Positions 55,782-63,193 of a stretch of DNA of 64,000 nucleotides are shown here, piece after piece (the stretch's first letter is position 1; each line of letters starts with the position of its first letter). A program made the position numbers and the translations under genes. The notes beneath the pieces are model-generated. The model searched no databases. It saw only the letters and a list, made by a program, of their open reading frames with translations, and had not been told where the DNA came from. Where the stretch lies: contig NZ_JACHFK010000004.1 in the NCBI RefSeq assembly GCF_014201805.1, positions 62,001-126,000 of the forward strand. The letters run 5' to 3'. This DNA comes from Deinococcus metalli (GTDB lineage Bacteria; Deinococcota; Deinococci; Deinococcales; Deinococcaceae).

Positions 55782-57338
55782 ATGCACCTGTTCGAGACCC
55801 TGCTGGCCCTGCTGTTCGGCGCGACGGTGTTGTCGGTGATCGCGCGGCGGCTGCGCATTCCGTACCCCACCCTCCTCGCCGTGGGCGGGGCGGTGGTCGC
55901 CTTCGTGCCGGGCATTCCCCGGCTCGACCTACCCCCCGAACTGATCCTGGCCCTGTTCGTCGCGCCGGTCCTGCTGGACGCCGCCTACGACACCTCACTG
56001 CGCGACCTGCGGCGCAACTGGCAGGCGGTGCTGTCGCTGGTGGTGGTGGCGGTCGGTCTGACCACCGTCGCGGTGGCGTGCGCCGTCCGGGTGCTTTTTC
56101 CAGAGATGCCGTGGGCGGCGGCCATCGCGCTGGGGGCGCTGGTCGCTCCGCCCGACGCTGTGGCGGCCCTGGCGATTCTGCGGCAGGTCAGTCCGCCGCA
56201 CCGGCTGCGCAAGGTGCTGGAGGGCGAGAGCCTGCTCAACGACGCCTCAGCCCTGCTCATCTACACCCTGGCGGTCGGGGCCGTCGTGGGGGGCAGCTTC
56301 AGCGTGGCGGGCGTGCTGCCCACCTTCCTGCTCACGGTCTTCGGCAGCGCGGCGGTCGGGTGGGGGCTGTCGTGGCCGGTCTCATGGCTGGTGGGGAAGA
56401 TCGCGGACGCGCCCACGGCCGTGATCTTCCAGTTCGTGCTGACCTTCGCCCTGTGGGTGCTGGCCGAACGGCTCGGGCTGTCTGCGGTGGTCACCGTGGT
56501 CGTGTTCGGTCTGGCGGCGGGGCAGCGGCCGGCTGTGGCCCAGACCGCCCAGCTGCGGGTGCCCACCTTCGCCGTCTGGGACGCCGTGACCTTCCTGCTG
56601 AACGTCCTGGCCTTCACGCTGATCGGCCTGCAACTCGGCCCGATCCTGAACGCGCTCGGAGACGGTGAACTCCTGCGTTTCCTGGGCGCCGCGCTGGTCA
56701 TTCTGGGCGTGGTGATCGTGGTGCGGCTGGTGTGGGCCGTCGGCTACGCCCTCACAGGGGGACGGCGCGCCGCGGACGTCGGCTCCGGCGCGCCCACTGC
56801 CCCGGAGCCCTCACGCGCGAAGAGCGGGCTGGTGATCGGCTGGGCGGGCATGCGCGGCATCGTCACGCTGGCCACGGCCCTGGCCCTTCCGGACACCTTC
56901 CCGGCCCGCAATTTCATTCAGCTCGCGGCCTTCGTGGTGGTGCTCGGCACCCTGGTCATCCAGGGCCTCACGCTGCGTCCACTGTTGCTGTGGCTGAACT
57001 TTCCGGTGGACACCACGGTGGAATCCGAGACCAGCCTCGCCCGCTCCGTCGCCCTGAAAGCCGCCCTGAAGGCTCTGGAACACGACACCACCCCCGCCGC
57101 CGAACGTCTGCGGGAGGAGTACCGGGCCGCCCTCTCCATCGCGCGCCAGGGGGGCGACCTGTCGCGGTCACCGGACAACGCCCTGCGCCGCGAGACGCTG
57201 ACGCATTCCCGGGACGCTCTCGAAACCCTGCGGCGGACCGGCACCATCGGGGACGATGCGTACCGTCAGGTGGAGGCCGAGCTGGACACGCTGGAACTGA
57301 TGACCGCCGCGAGCACCGTGCCCTACGCCGGGACGTGA
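55782..57338 (+). CDS. CPA1-family Na+/H+ antiporter
   Basis: A 518-residue protein with about 12 membrane segments, the family motifs 'ALGALVAPPDAVAALAIL' and 'EGESLLNDASALLIY', and a hydrophilic C-terminal region of about 120 residues. It exchanges monovalent cations for protons across the inner membrane. GGGGAGG precedes ATG 55782. It lies between the SDR and nucleotidyltransferase genes and appears to be transcribed alone. Confidence 0.9.
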   Translation: MHLFETLLALLFGATVLSVIARRLRIPYPTLLAVGGAVVAFVPGIPRLDLPPELILALFVAPVLLDAAYDTSLRDLRRNWQAVLSLVVVAVGLTTVAVACAVRVLFPEMPWAAAIALGALVAPPDAVAALAILRQVSPPHRLRKVLEGESLLNDASALLIYTLAVGAVVGGSFSVAGVLPTFLLTVFGSAAVGWGLSWPVSWLVGKIADAPTAVIFQFVLTFALWVLAERLGLSAVVTVVVFGLAAGQRPAVAQTAQLRVPTFAVWDAVTFLLNVLAFTLIGLQLGPILNALGDGELLRFLGAALVILGVVIVVRLVWAVGYALTGGRRAADVGSGAPTAPEPSRAKSGLVIGWAGMRGIVTLATALALPDTFPARNFIQLAAFVVVLGTLVIQGLTLRPLLLWLNFPVDTTVESETSLARSVALKAALKALEHDTTPAAERLREEYRAALSIARQGGDLSRSPDNALRRETLTHSRDALETLRRTGTIGDDAYRQVEAELDTLELMTAASTVPYAGT

Positions 57339-57523
57339 ACCGGCCCGGCGGCCCGAGTACCAGGTCCATCCGCTGGACGGTGCACCCACCCCCTCTTGCA
57401 TGTGGGTGGTACGGCTGCACCGTCTCCGAGGTCTGGGGTGAAGCCAGACACGAGCCGCACTGCCGAGGTCAACGCAACGGCGGTCACATCCCGCCTGTCA
57501 CGGCCCAGTGCCTAGAATCAGGA

Positions 57524-58336
57524 ATGCCCTTCCCTGAACTGGCGTCCAGCGTGGCACAGCGGCTGCTCGGCGTTCCGGGTGTACAGGGCGTCGTGCTGGG
57601 TGGATCGCACGCGACGGGTACGGCCACGGCGATGTCCGACCTCGACCTGGGCCTGTACTACGATCATGCCAGCCCGCTGGATATTCCCGCCCTCACTGCC
57701 CTGTGCCGCGATCTCGACGACTCCGGCGAGGCCACGGCAAGTGACCTGGGTGGCTGGGGGCCGTGGGTGGACGGCGGGGCGTGGCTCACCATCCAGGGGC
57801 AGCGGGTTGATTTCATCTACCGCGACCTCGGCCGGGTCGGACACAGTGTCCAGGATGCCTGCGCGGGCCGCGTCACCCTCCACGTTCAGCCCGGCCACCC
57901 GCACGGCATCCACGGCCATCACTACGCCGGAGAGCTGGCGTCCTGCGTGATCCTCGACGATCTGACAGGAGGCCTGCGGGCGCTCCAGGCACAGATCGGC
58001 ACCTACCCACCGGCCCTCGGCCGCGCCCTGGAAGAGGCGTACGCCTGGTCGCCCACATTCTGGCTGGGGGGCGCCGAGAAGGGAATCGGGCGGGGGGACC
58101 TGGCGTACGTCCAGGGCTGTGTGTTCCAGGCGGTCATGGCCCTGGTCCAGGTCATCTGTGCGCGTGCGCGGGTATGGGTGCTCAACGAGAAGGGAGCCGT
58201 GCAGCGCGCGGCCACCTGCGCCGGCGCCCCAGACGACTTTGCCCGCAGGGTCAATGCGGCCGTCGCAGAACCGGATCTGCCCGCCCTTCACCAGCTGGCG
58301 GCCGAGGTCGCGCGAGCCGGCGTCGGCCGCCAGTAG
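57524..58336 (+). CDS. Nucleotidyltransferase-like protein
   Basis: A 270-residue protein with the polymerase-beta-type motif 'GGSHATGTATAMSDLDLGLYY' in spirit: GS near residue 27 and the two Asp of 'SDLDLG', with a third Asp in 'RVDFIYRD'. The C-terminal helical half resembles nucleotidyltransferases of the aminoglycoside/tRNA-like kind. It could adenylylate a small molecule, a protein or an RNA. TAGAAT with a 5-base gap precedes ATG 57524, a leaderless arrangement. Confidence 0.8.
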   Translation: MPFPELASSVAQRLLGVPGVQGVVLGGSHATGTATAMSDLDLGLYYDHASPLDIPALTALCRDLDDSGEATASDLGGWGPWVDGGAWLTIQGQRVDFIYRDLGRVGHSVQDACAGRVTLHVQPGHPHGIHGHHYAGELASCVILDDLTGGLRALQAQIGTYPPALGRALEEAYAWSPTFWLGGAEKGIGRGDLAYVQGCVFQAVMALVQVICARARVWVLNEKGAVQRAATCAGAPDDFARRVNAAVAEPDLPALHQLAAEVARAGVGRQ

Positions 58337-58461
58337 CTGCAAGTGGTTCACGCAGAAGCGGGCCGGTTCCCGCAACCAGGGGAGAGGAGTGTGCCAGATC
58401 GCACCTGGACGACGGCGCATTTCCCCGACGTCGCTGCCCTGTCTGCGCGCCGCACACGTGC

Positions 58462-58899
58462 TCAGCGAAGTTGGAGAAGCTGCTGGTGGTCGAGCTGCTC
58501 GGCTTCGAGGATGAGCTGCTCCAGGGTCGTGCTGCCCAGGACGTCCCGCAGCGCCTGATCCACCCGTTTCCACAGGTCCTGGGTGCCGCAGACGGTGTCG
58601 TGGTCGCAGACGTGGTCCTTCTCGGCGCAGGCCACGGGCGCGAGACTGCCTTCCAGCGTCGTGACGACCTCGTAGGCGTGAATGCTGCCCGCAGAGCGGC
58701 TGAGGCGGTAGCCGCCTTTCGCGCCGCGGACGCTCTGGATATAACCGGCGCGGCGCAACGTCGCGACGATCTGTTCCAGATAGTGCAGGCTGATGTTCTG
58801 CCGCTGGGACACGGACTTCAGCGTGACGGGCTGACCGTCCTGGCGGCCGATCTCGATCATCGCTCGCAGGCCGTACTGGGCTCGGGTCGATACCCACAT
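58462..58899 (-). CDS. Rrf2-family transcriptional regulator with three cysteines
   Basis: A 145-residue Rrf2 protein: N-terminal winged HTH ('VSTRAQYGLRAMIEIG', 'SQRQNISLHYLEQIVATLRRAGYIQSVRGAKGGYRL') and a dimerisation helix. Cys91, Cys98 and Cys104 (C-x6-C-x5-C) lie where IscR and NsrR bind an iron-sulfur cluster, so it may sense iron-sulfur status, oxygen or NO. ATG 58899 is leaderless: -35 TTGACT, 17-bp spacer, -10 CAGCAT and a 6-base gap, with an operator dyad inside the promoter, so it should repress itself. Confidence 0.88.
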   Translation of the reverse strand: MWVSTRAQYGLRAMIEIGRQDGQPVTLKSVSQRQNISLHYLEQIVATLRRAGYIQSVRGAKGGYRLSRSAGSIHAYEVVTTLEGSLAPVACAEKDHVCDHDTVCGTQDLWKRVDQALRDVLGSTTLEQLILEAEQLDHQQLLQLR

Positions 58900-58905
58900 G
58901 CCAGA

Positions 58906-58934
58906 ATGCTGACTTAACCACTCGGATTAGTCAA
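58906..58934 (-). promoter_or_regulatory. Rrf2 promoter with autoregulatory operator
   Basis: On the minus strand -35 TTGACT (58934-58929), 17-bp spacer and -10 CAGCAT (58911-58906) precede the ATG at 58899. The dyad TGACTTAACC-N4-GGATTAGTCA (58910-58933; arms match at 8 of 10 positions) fills the spacer. Confidence 0.75.
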
Positions 58935-59187
58935 ATAGGATTGATCGGGACACGTCAGCACCGTCGACCACCATGGTTGGGGGACTGGCTTGGCCGGTAC
59001 TCCTCCAGCTTCTGCCGGCCCGCACGAAGGTGGAGCAGTTCTCGTGCCCTCATCTCGGCATATCCGGTGTTGAAGTTGGAAACGCCATGAGCGCAGCCCC
59101 ACGTATTCCGAGTAAACCGCTCTGGTTGAGTACTCTGGTCGGTTTACATGACGCGCTGTCTTACGGACCGGGTCCCCTGTCTGAACC

Positions 59188-59193
59188 TACACT
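59188..59193 (+). promoter_or_regulatory. -10 box of the DUF1540 gene
   Basis: TACACT followed by 6 bases and ATG 59200; no ribosome binding site. The dyad TAAACC/GGTTTA flanking 59112-59146 lies just upstream and could be an operator. Confidence 0.45.
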
Positions 59194-59199
59194 CCGGTC

Positions 59200-59376
59200 A
59201 TGAACGAGAACACGACGGTCGTTTCCCGGTGCGACGCCACGAGCTGCCGGTTCAACTCGGACCGGACCTGCACGGCGGGCCAGATCGAGGTCAGCATGAC
59301 CGCCCAGAAGGCCGAGTGCCTGACCTTCACGCCCCGGAGCGATGCCCAGGGCACCCAGCCCAGCGCACAGCAGTAA
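59200..59376 (+). CDS. DUF1540 mini-protein
   Basis: A 58-residue protein with four cysteines (positions 11, 16, 24 and 40) in the spacing of the DUF1540 domain: C-x4-C followed by 'RFNSDRTCTAGQIEV' and a later Cys-x-T-F. DUF1540 is a small, probably metal-binding domain found in stress and sporulation contexts; its function is unknown. The tail is rich in Gln, Pro and Ser. The gene is leaderless (TACACT, 6-base gap). It lies between the Rrf2 gene and a leaderless unknown gene. Confidence 0.75.
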   Translation: MNENTTVVSRCDATSCRFNSDRTCTAGQIEVSMTAQKAECLTFTPRSDAQGTQPSAQQ

Positions 59377-59456
59377 CTTCATGGCACCGGGCCTCCCACC
59401 GACGTGTGGGCGGTCCGATCTGTACATCCACATCGCTCCAGCTGAATCCTGAGTGC

Positions 59457-59462
59457 TACACT
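59457..59462 (+). promoter_or_regulatory. Extended -10 box of the next leaderless gene
   Basis: TGCTACACT carries the extended -10 pattern TGnTAnnnT, followed by 7 bases and ATG 59470. No RBS is present. Confidence 0.55.
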
Positions 59463-59469
59463 CGGATTA

Positions 59470-59985
59470 ATGGCTGGACTGCCCTCACCCACCCCGCACG
59501 GAGTTGCTCAGGCGCTGGACATGCATGTTCAGGAGCAAGTGGTCGCCGCGGAAGCGGTTCTGGCCACCCTGACCGCCCGCGCCCCCCTGCGGCTGGTGCA
59601 GGTGAGCATCCAGGGCGTCCGCTACGCGCTGTCGCCCGACCTGGACGTCCTGCGCCGCAACCGGAGCCTGCTGGAGGACGTGGTCATGACGGCGCTCGCC
59701 CGGCACGCGGCCGCGTCCATGCTTGGAGTGCCCGTTGTCCCGGGAACGCCTGAGCGCGATGCGCTGGACCTGCTGCAGTCGGCTCTGGTCGAACCCGAGG
59801 AGCAGAGCACCATCCCCGACTATGTGCGCGTCCTCGAAGCCCGTGCCCGCGCCCTGCTGAGGCGCTCGTGGTCCGAGGTGCAGGTTGTGGCCGCCGGACT
59901 GAGGGAGCATGGAGCCCTGGACGCGGAAGCTGTCAAGCACCGCATTCGCTGTGCTCAGGGCATTCGCGGCACGCTCCTGAACTGA
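59470..59985 (+). CDS. Protein of unknown function, leaderless
   Basis: A 171-residue, mostly helical, soluble protein ('LDMHVQEQVVAAEAVLATLTARAPLRLVQVSIQG' near the start; 'VRVLEARARALLRRSWSEVQVVAAGLREHGALDAEAVKH' near the end). I do not recognise a family. The C-terminal part may be a wHTH or coiled helix. Its translation start is set by the promoter: an extended -10 box ends 7 bases before the ATG. Codon use matches the neighbours, so the gene is real. Confidence 0.7.
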   Translation: MAGLPSPTPHGVAQALDMHVQEQVVAAEAVLATLTARAPLRLVQVSIQGVRYALSPDLDVLRRNRSLLEDVVMTALARHAAASMLGVPVVPGTPERDALDLLQSALVEPEEQSTIPDYVRVLEARARALLRRSWSEVQVVAAGLREHGALDAEAVKHRIRCAQGIRGTLLN

Positions 59986-60159
59986 CCGATCCATAGCACA
60001 CAGAGGAGATGGGTGCGGTCTGCTTTGCGTGGAGACAAGGCAGACCACCCGGTGTGCCTTCACCAGCTGCAACGGCCGCCACGGACGACCCGAATCACCT
60101 GTTTGGCGCTCGTGGGTTGTCCTGGCAGACTCAGGTTCAGAGTCCTGACCGGTACAGCG

Positions 60160-60612
60160 TCATGGCTGGACGACCACCACGTTGTATGTCTTGCCTGCCG
60201 TCATCGCCTTGCTGGGGTCCTCGTGGTAGATGCACCATTTGTTGGTCGTGTACCACACGCCAGTCAGGTTTGTGTCGTAATTTGACTTGGTTGAATCGCC
60301 ACCCGGATTGTAGTTGTGGGTGACAGTGACCACGGCATTCGGCTTGTCGTTCGTCGCGGGATTGTCGATGCACGTCCAGTTGTTGACACTGTTCCCCGCC
60401 GTGCTGGTGTGCACGAAGCCCACGATCTTGCTGTCCAGGCGGCGGAGTTCGGTCTGGGCTGCCTGAAAGTTGTCGTTCATCTCACTTGCCTTGATGGTCG
60501 TGCCGGCCGTGAACGTGTGCGGGGTGCTGAAGTCCACTGCCACGGCAACGGCGGCGGCGAGAGCGATGGACACCAGCAGGGAGCGCAGGACAGTTATTGT
60601 GGTCTGTTTCAT
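60160..60612 (-). CDS. Small secreted protein of unknown function
   Basis: A 150-residue protein with a clear signal peptide or N-terminal anchor (hydrophobic residues 10-25), then 'FTAGTTIKASEMNDNFQAAQTEL', a motif common to phage-tail-like and surface proteins, and a C-terminal domain with two cysteines ('WTCIDNP', 'KWCIYHEDP') that could form a disulfide. No enzyme motif is visible. RBS GAGGAG precedes the ATG. It lies 46 bases downstream of the lipoprotein gene and is probably in the same transcript. Confidence 0.75.
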   Translation of the reverse strand: MKQTTITVLRSLLVSIALAAAVAVAVDFSTPHTFTAGTTIKASEMNDNFQAAQTELRRLDSKIVGFVHTSTAGNSVNNWTCIDNPATNDKPNAVVTVTHNYNPGGDSTKSNYDTNLTGVWYTTNKWCIYHEDPSKAMTAGKTYNVVVVQP

Positions 60613-60658
60613 GTACGGACTCCTCTGGAACGGGGCAGTGACGTGAGTGGAGGTCGCG

Positions 60659-60826
60659 TTACAGAAAGACAGCCTGGTCCCACACGCTCTGGTCGAAGGT
60701 GGCCTTCTGCGGTTGGGGTGTTCCAGAGGACGTGTTGCATGCGGTGAGCAGCACCAGAGCGAGCGCGGCGCCCAGCATCAGCTGAGCACCACTGGGGGCG
60801 CGGGAATGGGTCGGCGGCTTCCTCAT
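60659..60826 (-). CDS. Small lipoprotein
   Basis: A 55-residue lipoprotein: basic N-terminus, hydrophobic core and lipobox 'LLTAC' with lipidated Cys30, leaving only about 26 mature residues. GAGGAGGC lies 6 bases before ATG 60826, so the longer upstream frame is not used. It precedes the secreted protein and may be a membrane-anchored partner or a small antigen. A good but imperfect promoter (TTGACC) is present upstream. Confidence 0.7.
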   Translation of the reverse strand: MRKPPTHSRAPSGAQLMLGAALALVLLTACNTSSGTPQPQKATFDQSVWDQAVFL

Positions 60827-61217
60827 GCGTGCCTCCTCAAGACCGCTGCCCATCACGGCGCACTCGATCTGCATTCCGATCTTAAGCTGTTCTTAGGGTC
60901 AAGTGAGAACGAATATGACCAGCACTCCCGGGAGGGCCATGCAGTTATGGCAGAACTGCTCAATTGCTGCTTGGCCTGTGCCACTAAAACATCGCAATGG
61001 AATCCCGTCGGTAGAGCTGGGACGAGACGTATTTAGGCCTCGGTGAGGTCGAACATTGGCTGTGGATGGTCATCGATGACCGTAGCGCTGTGTCGGACGC
61101 TTTCCTGTTGAGACATTCCGACCATTTATTGCTTGCAATCAGAAACGTGCCACATCTCTACCCGGGCAAGTGGCGTTCCTGTGCAAGTTGAGTGAGGCGA
61201 TCGCAGCCATGCGCTCA
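60827..61217. other. Interval with a transposase-like fragment
   Basis: Apart from the fragment at 61015-61191 no gene is supported. The stretch has a lower GC third-position signature than its surroundings. Confidence 0.4.
61015..61191 (+). pseudogene. Probable transposase fragment (IS6/IS240-like DDE catalytic piece)
   Basis: This 59-codon frame reads 'WDETYLGLG...HWLWMVIDDRSAV', matching in order the 'W-x-DETY...YLWRAVD' catalytic core of IS6-type transposases, in which the two Asp are catalytic residues. It is preceded by an in-frame stop (61012-61014) and ends at a stop after 'KWRSCAS', so no full transposase exists. No flanking inverted repeats were found. It indicates a former insertion near the end of the window. 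Confidence 0.4.
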
Positions 61218-61430
61218 CTATGCCGGGCGGTCATTGGCGGGCACAGCGTGCCGGCGGTCGTACAGGGCGCACAGGCCGCTGCGGTCCTTGTGTTCGTATT
61301 CCAGGATGGCGTCGGGTTCGCTGGTGCCGGGGCGCAGGCCCAGGGCGCTCAGTTCCGCGCCGGTGGCGAGGTGTTCGGGATAGGTCTGCTGGTAGCGGGG
61401 GCAGGGCGCGGGTTTGATGCGGTGGGTCAT
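61218..61430 (-). CDS. Small conserved-looking protein, function unknown
   Basis: A 70-residue polar protein ('MTHRIKPAPCPRYQQTYPEHLATGAELSALGLRPG' start; 'YEHKDRSGLCALYDRRHA' end). Two cysteines and several His are spaced like a small metal-binding fold but no family is recognised. A GAGG sits six bases before ATG 61430. Codon use follows the local bias, unlike the fragment next to it. Confidence 0.6.
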   Translation of the reverse strand: MTHRIKPAPCPRYQQTYPEHLATGAELSALGLRPGTSEPDAILEYEHKDRSGLCALYDRRHAVPANDRPA

Positions 61431-61512
61431 GCTGACCTCGAGTCATGCGGTGTCACTGTCCCCAGTGTGCGGGTTCACACGTGACCGGGCGTGAGACGGC
61501 CGGCTGCTGTCC

Positions 61513-62139
61513 TCACCCTTCCGAGGGCGCTGGAACGAACCCGATCACGCCGTACAGGGGGTCGCCGCCGCCCGGGCTGCGGTCCAGTGCCCGGAGATCC
61601 GTGTATCCGGCGCGCTCCAGGTACTGCGTGACCAGGGCCACGTGGCCCGCGTCGTCCAGGTGCTGCCACACCAGCACGGCCTTGGTCGGGAAACAGCGGT
61701 TCGAGAACGTGATCACCACAGGCGATCCGGGGCTCAGCACGCGGCGCAGATCACGCAGCACGGCGACCGGTTGGGTCAGGTAGTCGATAGACACGGCTAT
61801 GCCCGCTGCGTCAAAGGAGCCGTCCGCGAAGGGCAGGTGCGCGGTGGTGTTGAGGTTCTGGACGACGAATCGGGACAGCCGGGTATTGGCGGCCAGCTCT
61901 TCGTGGTTCAGGCCCACGCCCACCACCTCGGGGTAGGGCGCCTCCGGTGGCAGGTGGCTGATCCAGGAACTCATCAGGTCGAGGACGCGGGCATCACGCG
62001 GAAAGAACTCGCGGTACAGGGACGTGACGGCGGCGATCGCCGCGTCGTCGATGTGCGTGACGAAGCGTGGGTGCCGGTAGAACTGCTCGTCTGGAGTCTC
62101 GTCCTGGCGGCGGAAGAAGGTGGGCGGCAGGTCGTCCAT
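61513..62139 (-). CDS. SAM-dependent methyltransferase-like protein
   Basis: A 208-residue class I methyltransferase-like fold: 'ARVLDLMSSWISHLP' holds the motif I region (unusual: no G-x-G), 'VVGVGLNHEELAAN' motif II, and 'LPFADGSFDAAGIAVSIDYLTQP' the motif typical of UbiE-type methyltransferases. CACACT with a 5-base gap precedes ATG 62139, suggesting a leaderless mRNA. The substrate is unknown. Confidence 0.78.
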   Translation of the reverse strand: MDDLPPTFFRRQDETPDEQFYRHPRFVTHIDDAAIAAVTSLYREFFPRDARVLDLMSSWISHLPPEAPYPEVVGVGLNHEELAANTRLSRFVVQNLNTTAHLPFADGSFDAAGIAVSIDYLTQPVAVLRDLRRVLSPGSPVVITFSNRCFPTKAVLVWQHLDDAGHVALVTQYLERAGYTDLRALDRSPGGGDPLYGVIGFVPAPSEG

Positions 62140-63193
62140 AGGCCAGTGTGGGCACGGTGTGACCGGAACACCGTCAGGGTCGCCAAGGTTCTACGCCGTG
62201 CCGGATCTCGCCGGACACCATGATCAGGGCGGGGTCGTGACTCCCTTGCTCAATCAGTGCGGTGGTGCCGACTGCCGGTATGACGGTGCATCTGCTCTCG
62301 GCAACCACAAAGCCTCCCTGGAGTCTCACGCACAAGCCAATTGGTCGGCCTACAGCTCGCTTCTGTCGTGAATTGATCTGCTCTGACGGGAACTGTGTGG
62401 TCAGTTCTGTTTTTGCACGCTATACAGTTGCTTTCCTCGAACGCCGCCGGTGCTTGAGCCTGTTGGAATAAGGGACCGAGAGGCGTTTGTGGGCTGTTGC
62501 TGGACACCTACCTCGACGTTAGAAGGTCCTGCTTGCCTGACCATAAAGCGATGTACTCCATGACACCGTCCTTAAGAATGATTGAGGATCGCCTCAGACA
62601 ATGGAAAGTCCGGGTCAACGTGCGTTGAGCGCTGCGCCATGCTTGGCCGGCTCCCTGGAGCCATACTCTGGCCCGTCTTACCAGGACAGAAGGGGGGCGC
62701 CCACCTTCTCAAAACGGGCGTGCGAGCGGGTCAGTGTCGGCTCCGGACTGGTTCGAGGCCAGTCACCCGTCCATTTGATCCGGAGAGTGCCGTATGGTCC
62801 TCTCCGGGTCATAACTTTTGTTCGGCCCTTGCCTCGGGAGCGGGAGTGGCAGTTGCGTGAACACGTAGAAGCCGCAGATCGCGTATTTCGAACTGGATAT
62901 GAATGGCTTGGTGCTCGCTCGCCACGTTTTTCTGTATGTCAGTCCAGTGTCACGCAGCTGGCGAATTCAAGCTCGTGCTGGTGCACAAGCTGCGTATTGT
63001 CTGGGCGTTTATTGCAGCGTGTTCAGCGAGGATATTCTGAGCCAACCTCCGCCAGGTGACCTGCCCGTACATATCATATCTATTCCTGTAAACTATTCTA
63101 GACTTGTGCGCAGTACTCCGGGCGGACCGTGGGTTACCCCACCCCACACTTGTTAAGGCGCTGTACTGGAGGCCTCCCTAAACTGAGCAGACT
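62140..63193. other. Gene-free, lower-GC interval before the acyl-AMP ligase gene
   Basis: More than 1 kb without a supportable gene. Open frames here lack RBS, homology and the local codon bias. A TAAACT (63179-63184) lies nine bases before the ligase ATG. The content suggests decayed or transferred DNA at the edge of a cluster. Confidence 0.5.

Noticed and set aside
62713..62775. tRNA-like T-arm: 5-bp stem with the loop TTCGAGG and a CCA-like end
   Set aside because: The distance between a possible acceptor strand and the T-arm is too short (26 bases), the T-loop ends in G instead of a pyrimidine and one acceptor pair is mismatched.
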